A DNA stretch of 20,373 nucleotides. Source: DATLGB01 sp038318085 (GTDB taxonomy: Bacteria > Actinomycetota > Thermoleophilia > Solirubrobacterales > Solirubrobacteraceae). Of the stretch, positions 1 through 6,779 are shown piece after piece. Numbering within the stretch: position 1 is the first letter of the stretch; the number at the start of each line of letters is the position of its first letter. The stretch is from contig JBBQBV010000057.1 in assembly GCA_038318085.1 (NCBI GenBank), positions 1 through 20,373 on the forward strand. The letters run 5' to 3'. Under the pieces are notes generated by a model. That model worked only from the letters and a program-made list of their open reading frames with translations, ran no database searches and had not been told where the DNA came from. The position numbers were made by a program, and so were the translations under genes.

Positions 1-271
1 TGATGATCACGAAGACGAAGAGGTTGTCGACCGACAGGCTCTTCTCGACGATGTACCCGGCGAAGTACTGCCCGCCGAACTCCCAGCCCGCGATCGAGCC
101 GAAGACCACGCCGAAGCCGATCGCCACCGCGACGTAGAAGATCGACGCGAACGTCGCCTCACGAAACCCAACCTCGTGCGGGCGCGCGATCGCGTACGCA
201 AGGTCGACCGCGAGCAGCACGACGACGAGGCCGATCGTCACCGCCCACGCGGCGGTGCTCACGTCAAGCAT
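1..271 (-). CDS. TerC-family integral membrane protein (5' part only)
   Basis: The reverse strand from the ATG at 271 gives 90 residues with no stop before the left edge, so only the N-terminal part is present. Two hydrophobic segments are visible (about residues 8-28 and 41-60). They are followed by EKSLSVDNLFVFVII, the acidic membrane motif typical of TerC/Alx proteins. TerC-family proteins are multi-pass inner-membrane proteins linked to tellurite resistance and metal (Mn2+) export, so metal export is a family-level inference. The ATG was chosen because it leads straight into the first membrane segment and GGAG lies about 13 bases upstream. A downstream GTG (codon 4) is possible. Family membership is confident; the substrate is unknown. 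Confidence 0.85.
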   Translation of the reverse strand, partial: MLDVSTAAWAVTIGLVVVLLAVDLAYAIARPHEVGFREATFASIFYVAVAIGFGVVFGSIAGWEFGGQYFAGYIVEKSLSVDNLFVFVII

Positions 272-538
272 CCGCAGCCCGTATCTCCGCGGCGCTCAGC
301 CCGAGCAGGCCGGTTGCCCATCATGTGGCACCCCTCCACGTTAGCCGCCTCGCCGGCGTCGGAGGCTCCAAGGTGATGGCTGTGTTCAAGCGCGGCTGCC
401 AGTCATCCGAAACGATGTCCTGCCCGAGCCGAGTGCTCGGGAAGAAAGCCCGCCGCCGTCGAGCTGGCGCCGCGTAGCGGCGTCCAGCGGTTTGTCGTGT
501 TCAGGGGATCGCAAGCGGGTCAACGCAGCGCACTGCCC
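272..538. other. Intergenic stretch with two perfect hairpins
   Basis: No coding sequence is recognisable. There are two dyads. At 423-441, 7-bp arms CCCGAGC/GCTCGGG enclose a 5-base loop. At 464-487, CTGGCGCCGC pairs with GCGGCG-T-CCAG around a GTA loop. Neither is followed by a clean U-run on either strand, although the plus strand after the second reads GGTTTGTCGTGTT. They may be terminator or leader structures between the TerC gene and the EAL remnant, which read the same way. Confidence 0.35.
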
Positions 539-936
539 TCATGAGCGTCTCGGGGATGCGTCGACGGCCAACGCTGTGATCAGATCGCTGATCGGCGCGG
601 GTCGGCCGAGGTGGTAGCCCTGTCCGTAGTCGACGCCGAGTCGGGTAAGCAGGCGCGCGGTCTCGTCGTCTCCGACGAACTCGGCGATCGTGGACTTGGC
701 GAGGCCGCGCGCGATCCCCACCACTGCTTGGATGACGAGCCGGTCGGTGTTGCTGCTGGCGCAGTGAGCGATGAACTCGCGTCGATCTTCAGGAAGTCGA
801 AGGGAAGGTGCTTGAGGTAATCGCGGCCGATGCCGACGATCGCATCCGGCGCAGACTCCAACAGCTGACGGAACTGCCGTCGCGCGCCGGCGTCGGCCAG
901 ACGCGACGCTCGTATTGACTTTCGCATCGGTCGCAT
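539..936 (-). pseudogene. PAS-EAL chimeric remnant (c-di-GMP phosphodiesterase end)
   Basis: Read from the ATG at 936. The first ~35 residues end in FRQLLESAPDAIVGIGRD, the classic start of a PAS domain. This runs directly into YLKHLPFDFLKID, which belongs deep inside an EAL domain, so the rest of PAS and the first half of EAL are missing. The frame is lost at about 779-783, where one base is missing. In the next frame the EAL domain continues (EFIAHCASS, then STIAEFVGDDET, then GVDYGQGYHLGRP) to the stop at 539. EAL domains hydrolyse c-di-GMP, but this piece lacks the EAL motif and several metal ligands and cannot be catalytic. It is the scar of an internal deletion plus a one-base frameshift. 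Confidence 0.8.
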
Positions 937-1120
937 TGACTTCCGCTAATGGAGGGGGTAGGTTCGGTGTCTCAATCAAGCGGGGGCAAGATCTGGCCGC
1001 CGCAGACGTGTTCGATTCAAACCGTGTTCGTTGATGGTCAGCTTGTGTTCCGACCAGCGGCCACAGTGATACATGACCGCCGTTCCAGAGCTGAACGCGC
1101 CGAGTTAAGGAAAGCATCGT

Positions 1121-1171
1121 ATGACCCGCATGAATCGGTTGTCCGTCATGACTGGATCTTCCCCATCATGA
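1121..1171 (+). CDS. Possible 16-residue peptide or stub of a lost gene start
   Basis: An ATG at 1121 is preceded by TTAAGGAAAG at a good ribosome-binding distance. It opens a frame of 16 residues (MTRMNRLSVMTGSSPS) before TGA. The Shine-Dalgarno is among the better ones in this window. The product is unrecognised and may be only the start of a deleted gene, upstream of the GGDEF remnant on the same strand. The surrounding stretch 937-1204 holds nothing else that I can identify. Confidence 0.25.
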   Translation: MTRMNRLSVMTGSSPS

Positions 1172-1204
1172 CCGTCCGTCTTCGCGCCTTCGCGCGCCCA
1201 CTCG

Positions 1205-1369
1205 TCCGTCCGTGCCTGTGAGATGCGCCGCGGCCGCCGCGCACATCAGCGTCAGCGGTGCGCCCTCACCGCCGACAGAACCGCATCACGACTGTTTGCC
1301 CAGGCCGATCGCGCGATGTACCAAGCCAAGCGCCGCGGCGGCCACCAAGCCGTGCTCGAACACCGATGA
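1205..1369 (+). pseudogene. GGDEF-domain C-terminal remnant
   Basis: The frame ending at the TGA at 1367-1369 reads ADRTASRLFAQADRAMYQAK and then RRGGHQAVLEHR. This is the last helix region of diguanylate cyclase domains (ADrAmYxAKrxGrn). Just upstream, in another frame, AHISVSG matches the preceding ITVSIG strand, so a frameshift lies at about 1255-1268. Everything N-terminal, including the GGDEF signature, is absent. The stop codon overlaps the start of the next gene in an ATGA arrangement, so a complete ancestor was probably the first gene of the operon that follows. Confidence 0.7.
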
Positions 1370-1849
1370 GCCCCCCGGAGCCCGCAACCTTCTACAACTG
1401 TTGTCGCGCGGAGGTCACCGCGCTCCTCGACGCGCGTACCCCCGTCCGGGCCGTCGAGCGACGGATCGACGCCTTCGCCGTCGACGCCAACGTCAAAGCC
1501 GCGCTGTGGCTGGGGGCTTACGGGTCCGGTGGCCGGCTCACCGGGGGTCGCGCAGTCGGCCCCGGCGACGCTCTGGGGTCCTGTAGGGACCGCATTGGCC
1601 AGACGGCGACCGCGCCGATCGGCAGGGTGCGCAGATGACCGGGCGTGCTGATCGAGTCGCGCCTACCCTGCTGCCTTCCCACCATGAGCACGGGCTCTCC
1701 GGCGCCGTCCGCGACGAGCTTGCCGCGTTGCGCGGCAGGAATCTCGGTCCCTGCGCGGTGTGCGGGCGCTCGGTGTACTTCGAGCACAACTTCTCGCGCT
1801 CGCGCGGACGCCTCGTCCACGTGCGCTGCCCGATCGGCGCGCGCAACAC
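1361..1849. repeat. Inverted repeat arm 1 (489 bp)
   Basis: This stretch is repeated in opposite orientation at 8265-8753 with exactly the same length. It begins CACCGATGAG and ends GCGCGCAACAC in both. It carries the overlapping small-protein and zinc-ribbon genes. The zinc-ribbon half is nearly identical in both copies. The 3' half of the small gene (about 1510-1590) has diverged strongly. Confidence 0.85.
1366..1638 (+). CDS. Small helical protein of the duplicated module, copy 1
   Basis: The 90-residue product starts MSPPEPATFYNCCRAEVTAL. The first 50 residues look helical, with DARTPVRAVERRIDAFAVDA followed by KAALWL. They match the inverted paralogue at 8476-8748 almost residue for residue. 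From about residue 50 to 77 the copies differ completely, then RIGQTATA is shared again, so this copy may carry compensating frame changes in its middle. The ATG overlaps the TGA of the upstream GGDEF remnant (ATGA), and its own TGA overlaps the ATG of the zinc-ribbon/MEDS gene. Both overlaps suggest translational coupling. I do not recognise a named family. It is probably a small cytosolic partner of the next gene. Confidence 0.7.
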   Translation: MSPPEPATFYNCCRAEVTALLDARTPVRAVERRIDAFAVDANVKAALWLGAYGSGGRLTGGRAVGPGDALGSCRDRIGQTATAPIGRVRR

Positions 1850-2567
1850 AAGCACCCCGCCAGGTGCCAAGGCATCGGTGATGAACCCTTCATCCGCAGT
1901 CGCACACGCGCGCACCGCAGGGTGCGCTCACGACCATCTCGTCGAGTTCTATGAGACGACCGCGTTCCTGGTCGGCACGGTCGCCGACTTCCTCGTCCCC
2001 GCGCTGCGTCAGGGTGACGCCGCGATCGTCGTTGCGACGCTCGAGCACCGCGCCGCGTTCGCCGTCGCGATCGCCGCAGAGGGAATCGACCTCGACCAAG
2101 CGACGCGCGAAGGCCGCTACGTCGCGCTCGACGCCGCCGATCTGCTGTCGGCGTTCATGGTCGGCGGTGCGCCCGACCCGGCCCGCTTCGCCGCGACGGC
2201 CGGGCCGCTGATCGACCGCTGCGCGACCGGCGGGCGCGACGTCAGGGTCTACGGCGAGATGGTCGCGCTGTTGTGGGCCGACGGCGACGTGGCGTCGACG
2301 ATCGCGCTCGAGGATCTCTGGAACGACCTCGCCGAGGCGCGCCACTTCTCGCTGCTGTGCGCCTACCCGCTGCAGGACTTCGACGACGCCGCCCGCGCGC
2401 AGTTCAAGCAGATCTGCGCGCAGCACAGCAGCATCATCCAGGCCGACAGCCGCCCGGTCGACACGACCGGCGACGAGCAGCTCCGCCTGATCGCCGAGCT
2501 GCGGCAGGAGACGGCGGCGCTGCGCGCCGAGCTTCGCGACCTGCGCGGCGACGCCGCGGCCCAATAG
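1635..2567 (+). CDS. C2HC zinc-ribbon / MEDS-domain sensory protein
   Basis: The product has 310 residues. Residues ~38-66 form a compact zinc-ribbon-like motif, CAVC, then H, then HVRC (C-x2-C-x8-H-x14-H-x2-C). Residues ~95-270 form a MEDS domain (PF14417-like), starting CAHDHLVEFYE and including GRYVALDAADLLSAFM and RVYGEMVALLWADGD. MEDS is the DcmR-type sensory domain. A short Leu/Ala/Arg/Glu-rich coiled coil closes the protein (RLIAELRQETAALRAELRDL). The zinc-ribbon half is duplicated at 8213-8479, where it ends in its own stop without MEDS, so this looks like a fusion. An internal ATG at 1881 could give a MEDS-only product. The start at 1635 overlaps the upstream stop, and the MEDS-GGDEF gene follows after 15 bases. 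Ligand and partner are unknown. Confidence 0.8.
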   Translation: MTGRADRVAPTLLPSHHEHGLSGAVRDELAALRGRNLGPCAVCGRSVYFEHNFSRSRGRLVHVRCPIGARNTSTPPGAKASVMNPSSAVAHARTAGCAHDHLVEFYETTAFLVGTVADFLVPALRQGDAAIVVATLEHRAAFAVAIAAEGIDLDQATREGRYVALDAADLLSAFMVGGAPDPARFAATAGPLIDRCATGGRDVRVYGEMVALLWADGDVASTIALEDLWNDLAEARHFSLLCAYPLQDFDDAARAQFKQICAQHSSIIQADSRPVDTTGDEQLRLIAELRQETAALRAELRDLRGDAAAQ

Positions 2568-2582
2568 CGCTAAAAGCAGGCG

Positions 2583-3737
2583 GTGACCCCAGCCGGCACC
2601 TGTCACAGCGAGCATGCCGTCGGCTTCTACGCGACCGACGGCTTCCTCTGCGACGCCCTGTCGGACTACGCGGGGGCGGCGCTGCTGGAGGGCGGCAGCG
2701 CGATCGTGCTCGCGACGAGGTCCCATCGCACGCAGCTCGAGCGCGCGCTCGCGGACTTGGGGATCGACGTGCGCGGGTCCGCCGACGAGGGGCGCTATGT
2801 CGCGCTTGACGCCGCGGAGCTGCTCGCGTCGATCATGGCCGACGGGAGCTTGAGTCGAGCGCAATTTCGCGATGCGATCGTGCCCCTCCTCGAGCGCGCC
2901 GCCGACCGGGCGGCCCCGGTGCGGGTCTACGGCGAGCTCGTCGCGCTGCTGCTCGCCGCGGGCGACGAGCCGTCGACGCTCGCCCTCGAGGACCTCTGGA
3001 ACGAGCTGAGCGAGACGCACAGCTTCGAGCTGCTGTGCGGCTATCCGGCGCAGGCCTTCGAGGGCCACGGCACCGAGACGGTCGAGCACGTCTGCGACCG
3101 CCACCGCGCGATCGTGCGACCCGAGAGCTACGCGCTGCTGACGGGCGTCCCTGACCAGGCCCGGATGGCGCGCGAGCTGCGCGGCGAGATGGCCGTGCTG
3201 CGCAGCGAGCTCGACCAGCTGCGGGCGCGCCAGCAGGATCTCGTCGCCCTCGCCTACGACGACGCGCTCACCGGCCTGGCGAACCGGCGGGCGTTCGACG
3301 AGCAGCTCGCACGCGAGTGGGCGCTCGCCGCGCGCGAGGGCGACTCGTTCGTGCTCATCGCCGACCTCGACGGCTTCAAGGAGGTCAACGACACGTTCGG
3401 CCACGCCGCCGGCGACCACGTCCTGCGCGGATTCGCCGAGGTGCTCAGACAGAGCGCACGCAGCACCGACGTCGTCGCCCGGCTCGGCGGCGACGAGTTC
3501 GGGGTCCTGCTCGTCCGCTGCGACGAGCGCGCCGCCTACGACCTGCGCCAGCGTATGCGCGCGGCGCTCGAGCACCACGCCGACCCACACCTGCGATCGC
3601 AGCGGGTCAGCGTCGGGCACGCCTCGCTGCGCCAGGCCACCTCACCGGCGCAGGCGTACGACCGCGCAGACCTCGCGATGCTCGCTACGAAGCGCTCGAA
3701 CCGGCGGCGCCCGCGGAGCCCGTCGAGCAGCCGCTGA
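2583..3737 (+). CDS. MEDS-GGDEF diguanylate cyclase
   Basis: The 384-residue product starts at a GTG 15 bases after the previous stop. Residues ~8-170 are a second MEDS domain (EHAVGFYATDGFL; GRYVALDAAELLASIM; RVYGELVALLLAAGD), clearly a paralogue of the one upstream. A coiled coil (~195-220) links it to a GGDEF domain (~222-370). The active-site GGDEF motif is at residues 302-306, the substrate/metal motif reads DLDGFKEVNDTFGH, and an inhibitory-site RxxD (RSTD, 293-296) is present, so activity and product inhibition are expected. It makes c-di-GMP from two GTP, presumably under MEDS control. The tail after ADLAMLATKRSN is short, basic and Ser-rich. Cytosolic; no membrane segments. It appears intact. 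Confidence 0.9.
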   Translation: MTPAGTCHSEHAVGFYATDGFLCDALSDYAGAALLEGGSAIVLATRSHRTQLERALADLGIDVRGSADEGRYVALDAAELLASIMADGSLSRAQFRDAIVPLLERAADRAAPVRVYGELVALLLAAGDEPSTLALEDLWNELSETHSFELLCGYPAQAFEGHGTETVEHVCDRHRAIVRPESYALLTGVPDQARMARELRGEMAVLRSELDQLRARQQDLVALAYDDALTGLANRRAFDEQLAREWALAAREGDSFVLIADLDGFKEVNDTFGHAAGDHVLRGFAEVLRQSARSTDVVARLGGDEFGVLLVRCDERAAYDLRQRMRAALEHHADPHLRSQRVSVGHASLRQATSPAQAYDRADLAMLATKRSNRRRPRSPSSSR

Positions 3738-4249
3738 CGGCGCTCGCCGGCGACGCAGAACCCGCGCCGAACCACGGCGCCGCCCGCAAAGCCCCTACGC
3801 CCGATGCCCGACGGTCGCCAACGCTCGAGCCTGTCGCTGCCCTCGCCCGTCCCGCGGCGCGCGATGCTGGCGCGGAGCCTCGAGGAGGCGAGCTGTCCCG
3901 CGTCGACCGGCGACGGGAGGTCGCAAGCTTGCCGCGCGCGTGGCACTTCGCCCCTTGGGTGACGACCTCCTTACCACCCGGGCCAAGTGAGGGCAATCCA
4001 GCTACCGACGTCCCGACGCTCCCCTATTCTAGGCCCTCGGCTGGGTGGCGCCTTCATGCAGCGGGAACATCTCAGACCTGGCCGCCGTTTCGTCGCAAGA
4101 CACGCTGCGATGAGCCGCCACTGCGTAGTCGCCGTCGTGGTCAGCGGCGCGCCGCCGCCCAGGCGGGGTCGACTGTGTAACCGGGGTACAGCCAAGATAA
4201 GGCCGAAAAGTCCATCAGCCGCTGCTGAGCGGCCTCGATAGATGGTCCC
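3738..4249. other. 512 bases without a recognisable gene
   Basis: Open frames here have no recognisable domain and look like GC-rich chance frames. The only structure seen is a small dyad, GCCGCT/AGCGGC, around 4219-4232, just before the recombinase remnant. It lies downstream of the MEDS-GGDEF gene and may hold degraded mobile-element sequence. Confidence 0.4.
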
Positions 4250-4369
4250 CGTGGCACCTACCTCGGGCACGTCAACCCCGGATCCACATACTGGCACCTG
4301 CAGGCCGCCCCCGAGCTGCTCGCGCTCGCCGCCGACCGCCTCCAGCGCGCCGAAGCAGGTGCGCGATGA
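4250..4369 (+). pseudogene. Tyrosine recombinase C-terminal remnant (RIT-type)
   Basis: The frame ending at TGA 4367-4369 reads TYLGHVNPGSTYWHLQAAPE and then LLALAADRLQRAE. LGHVNPxSTYWYL with a following ELLALAA helix is the conserved C-terminus of tyrosine recombinases found in tandem in RIT (recombinase-in-trio) elements; the Tyr of TYW is the catalytic nucleophile. Everything upstream, including the RHR residues, is gone. The stop overlaps the ATG of the next recombinase remnant, the gene overlap expected inside a RIT operon. Confidence 0.75.
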
Positions 4370-4425
4370 GCCTGCTCGCACCGACCTCGCAGGCATTCTT
4401 CACCGACCGGCTGATCGACCAGAAG
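4366..4425 (+). pseudogene. Second tyrosine recombinase N-terminal remnant (RIT-type)
   Basis: The ATG at 4366 overlaps the preceding recombinase stop (ATGA) and gives MSLLAPTSQAFFTDRLIDQK. LAPTLQAFFTxRLIxQ is the typical N-terminus of the SAM-like core-binding domain of the next recombinase in such operons. After about 20 residues the similarity ends (PPPRGSTV) and no catalytic domain follows. The two pieces therefore preserve only the junction between two consecutive recombinase genes of a lost element. Confidence 0.7.
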
Positions 4426-4584
4426 CCACCGCCTAGGGGTTCCACAGTCACGGCTATGACGTGCCCGGTGCTCGCGCCCTGTACCTCCCAGCTGCGACTC
4501 GTTCCTCTCGATGAGGCATTTCGGGGGTGTAGCGGGGAACGTCAGCTGGCGTTCACGTCAGCCCCCGGCGCTGACACGACGACA

Positions 4585-4609
4585 GCGGCCCCGGTGCTCC
4601 CGGGGCCGC
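4585..4609 (-). terminator. Terminator hairpin for the 4622-5047 gene
   Basis: A perfect 10-bp stem (GCGGCCCCGG/CCGGGGCCGC) with a 5-base loop lies 13 bases past the stop of the reverse-strand gene. On that strand it is followed by TGTCGTCGTGTCAG, a weak U-rich tail. The position fits a transcription terminator. Confidence 0.6.
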
Positions 4610-4621
4610 CGGCGGCGAGGG

Positions 4622-5047
4622 TCACGTGGCGACCTTCCGCCATTCCACCCGCCGCATCGGGACCGCAAGGCACTCGAAGTTGTCGAGCATGACGAGGTAC
4701 TCGCCGCCCGCTTCGTCGATGCCGACGATCTTGCCGAAGCGGCCGATCTTGGAGCTCGAACGGTGATAGTCCTGGAGGTAGACGGCGACCTCGCAGGCAC
4801 GATGCAGCGGATGCCCGTCCTCAGCGACCTTGACGAACGTCCCGTCGGGGACCGACGGTGGCTCGATCGCGCTGGCCGGCCGTGCGAACTGGTCGCCCGG
4901 GGGCGGCGGGGCGCGGCGATGGCCGTCGTCTCGCGGCCGTGACAGGCGGCGCGCGTCCATGTACGTCTCGTCGCCGGGGACGTGGCGCTCCTCGGCGTAC
5001 GCGGCGGCGCCGTGACGGATCGGGTGGTCGTCGCGTTCGTCGGGCAT
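4622..5047 (-). CDS. Hypothetical protein with a conserved C-terminal beta-rich domain
   Basis: The product has 141 residues from the ATG at 5047 (MPDERDDHPIRHGAAAYAEE). The first ~60 residues are polar, rich in Arg, Asp and Pro, and probably disordered. The last ~75 look folded and beta-rich: GTFVKVAEDGHPLHRACEVA, then KIGRFGKIVGIDEAGGEYLV and MRRVEWRKVAT. The pattern resembles a small SH3/KOW-like barrel, but I recognise no named family. No good Shine-Dalgarno is seen, and an in-frame ATG at 5098 is an alternative start. A perfect hairpin directly downstream supports a real transcription unit. Cytosolic; function unknown. Confidence 0.6.
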   Translation of the reverse strand: MPDERDDHPIRHGAAAYAEERHVPGDETYMDARRLSRPRDDGHRRAPPPPGDQFARPASAIEPPSVPDGTFVKVAEDGHPLHRACEVAVYLQDYHRSSSKIGRFGKIVGIDEAGGEYLVMLDNFECLAVPMRRVEWRKVAT

Positions 5048-5245
5048 ACGCGGAGCGTCACATGGCCGGGCGAGTCCGACATCCGTGCATGGGCGCACGA
5101 TCTCGCGGGAAGCTACGCGTCGGTGTCGGAGCCATTGGCTTTCAGTGAACGCCGGTGCCCGGCAGGGCCGCGGTCGTCACGAGCGGCCCGCAGGGACGGA
5201 GCGCCGCCGAGCGGCGACGCTCCCCGGTGACCGGTACGCGCTCTC

Positions 5246-5278
5246 TAGAGCACGGCTAGAGCACGGCTAGAGCACCGC
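5246..5278. repeat. Three tandem copies of an 11-base unit
   Basis: TAGAGCACGGC is repeated at 5246-5256 and 5257-5267, with a one-base variant TAGAGCACCGC at 5268-5278. The array overlaps the stop codon of the alcohol dehydrogenase C-terminal remnant, and each unit carries a reverse-strand TAG. It probably arose by slippage of the gene's end. Confidence 0.8.
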
Positions 5279-5412
5279 CACGGCGGCACCGGTGAAGCGG
5301 CCGGCGCGCAGGTCCTCGAGCGCCTCGCTCGCGCGCTCGAGCGGGTACATCGGTGACCTCGGTGCGCGCGGGGCGAGGGCGAGGAAGTCCTTGCCACCGG
5401 CCCGGGTCAGGT
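5267..5412 (-). pseudogene. Zinc alcohol dehydrogenase C-terminal piece, inverted
   Basis: The reverse strand reads NLTRAGGKDFLALAPRAP, then (after a frame disturbance near 5350) YPLERASEALEDLRAGRFTG and AAVAVL before TAG at 5267-5269. This is the last ~45 residues of zinc-dependent alcohol dehydrogenases (NLTRxDGxxFLxLA... YPLxxAxEALxDLRxGRxxGAAV). The body of the same enzyme family lies at 5800-6580 on the opposite strand and stops exactly where this piece would continue (DLWQARV). The two look like halves of one gene separated by an inversion. Confidence 0.75.
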
Positions 5413-5803
5413 TCGGCGACCGCGCTCGACCGGGTGATCCGCGCGGTCGACGACAGCGCGGTCGAGGTGGTCATCCTGCACGTCATCGCTCCCGCCTCGG
5501 CGCCGCCGTACGCCGACCAGCCGCATCACTGGTCCGCCGCCTTCGCCAAGGAGTTCCACGCCCGTCACGCCCCGACCGAGCACCGACGTGGTCGTCGAGC
5601 TCCGCTGCGGAGACCCGGCCACGCGGGTGCTGGACGCCGCCGAGGAGACGAGCGCCGACCTGGTCGCCCTCGCGTGGCACCAGCAGCTCGGGGCCGGACG
5701 GGCGGAGGTGGTCCGCCGCGCGGTGGCCGAGGGCCGGTTCCCGGTCCTGCTGGTCCCGGTCGCCCAAGGGTCGGTGGCGGACCGGGGGAGCACGGGCCGG
5801 TGA
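5411..5803 (+). pseudogene. Universal stress protein (UspA family), truncated and frameshifted
   Basis: The first frame reads GSATALDRVIRAVDD, VEVVILHVIAP and PPYADQPHHW. Near 5575-5585 the frame changes, and the second frame continues STDVVVELRCGDPATRVLDA, DLVALAWHQQ and RFPVLLVPVAQ to TGA at 5801. This is a UspA-like nucleotide-binding fold that lacks its first ~10 residues (the VGVDGS strand-loop) at the inversion junction. The stop overlaps the GTG of the alcohol dehydrogenase remnant (GTGA), so usp and adh were once a coupled operon. UspA proteins are cytosolic stress proteins. This copy is unlikely to be functional. Confidence 0.8.
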
Positions 5804-6580
5804 CCGCCATGGTCCTCACCGCAGTTGGCCGGCCCCTGGAGCTCGTGGAGTGCCCGCGTCCCGAGCCGGGGCCCGGTCAACGGCTGCTGCGCGTGCAGGC
5901 GTGCGGCATCTGCCGCACCGACCTGCACCTGTTCGACGGGGAGGTGCCGGTCCCGCGGCTGCCGCGGATCCTCGGCCACTAGATCGTCGCGACCGACGTC
6001 GCCTCCGGGCGGTGCGTGGGCGTCCCGTGGCTCGGCTGGACGTGCGGCCGGTGCCGCTTCGTCGCGGCGGCCGCGAGAACCTCTGTCCCGGCGCGCGCTT
6101 CACCGGCCGGGACATCGACGGGGGCCTTGCCGAGTACGCCGTCGCCGACGAGCGCTTCTGCTTCGCGCTCCCGACGGCTACCCGGACGCGCAGGCCGCCC
6201 CGTTGCTGTGCGCCGGCCTGATCGGCTACCGCGCGCTGCGGATGTGCGGCGACGCGCACCGCGTCGGGGTTCTTCGGGTTCGGCGCCGCGGCTCACATCC
6301 TGTGCCAGATCGCGGTCCACCAGGGGCGCGAGGTCTACGCGTTCACCCGCGACGGGGACGCCGCCGCGCAGGCCTTCGCCTGCCGGCTCGGCGCCGTGTG
6401 GGCCGGCGGATCTGGGAGCTCCGCACCCGAGCCGCTGAGCGCCGCGATCATCTTCGCCCCGGTCGGCGCCCTCGTCCCGTCCGCGCTGCGCGCCGTCGAC
6501 CCCGGCGGGACCGTGGTCTGCGGCGGCATCCGCATCAGCGACATCCCGAGCTTCCCGTACAGCGACCTGTGGCAGGCTCG
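5800..6580 (+). pseudogene. Zinc-dependent alcohol dehydrogenase, multiply disrupted
   Basis: Starting at the GTG at 5800 or ATG at 5809, the product reads MVLTAVGRPLELVECPRPEP and CGICRTDLHLFDGEVPVP up to GH. There a TAG at 5980-5982 replaces the expected Glu codon of GHEIVA. The family signal continues across three frame changes: GVPWLGWTCGRCRF (structural zinc site), RENLCPGARFTGRDIDGG, DGYPDAQAAPLLCAGLIGYR, FFGFGAAAHILCQIAVHQGR, AIIFAPVGALVP and GGIRISDIPSFPYSDLWQ. The frame changes lie near 6060, 6172 and 6268. The piece ends at 6580 against the 199-bp element, and its C-terminus is found inverted at 5267-5412. The family oxidises alcohols with NAD(P). This copy is dead. Confidence 0.85.
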
Positions 6581-6779
6581 TGTTAGTCGCTGCTGCTCTG
6601 CGCAGGTAGTCGTTGCAGCGCGCTCAGCGCTCGCTCGCGGCGGCAAGTACCCAACCGGCGCAGCCCGCGCGGCACGTGAGATCCGCGGGGACGCCCGAGT
6701 CGCGCTGGTACTCGGGGGTTCCAACGCCTGGCGCGGCCCTCCGCCGCGCGCCCGGGCGGCGGCGCGCGGCGACTAACGC
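6581..6779. mobile_element. 199-bp MITE-like insertion
   Basis: Nine-base perfect terminal inverted repeats (GTTAGTCGC at 6582-6590, GCGACTAAC at 6771-6779) bound the segment. GCTCG lies on both sides (6576-6580 and 6780-6784), like a 5-bp target duplication. It sits exactly where the alcohol dehydrogenase remnant ends. No transposase is recognisable inside, so it would be a non-autonomous element or the end-to-end remnant of an insertion sequence. Confidence 0.45.

Noticed and set aside
272..420. yybP-ykoY (Mn2+) riboswitch before the TerC gene
   Set aside because: TerC genes often have one, and GCCGGCGAGGC resembles its 3' arm, but the 5' GGGGAGUA element and pairing arms could not be found.
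949..1221. 90-residue plus-strand ORF (MEGVGSVSQSS...)
   Set aside because: No ribosome-binding site, no recognisable domain, and it runs across the better-supported short start at 1121 in another frame.
1571..1590. Second Tn3 end (GGGGTCCTGTAGGGACC)
   Set aside because: It shares only the GGGG and CTGTAG bits with the 8934-8969 end, lies inside the duplicated ORF and lacks the TAAG inner end.
1890..3620. 576-residue open frame on the reverse strand
   Set aside because: It is antisense to the two MEDS genes, has Arg/Ala/Glu-biased composition and no domain. It is a shadow of GC-rich codons.
5246..5278. CRISPR-like array
   Set aside because: Three contiguous 11-base units with no spacers and no cas genes: a simple tandem repeat.
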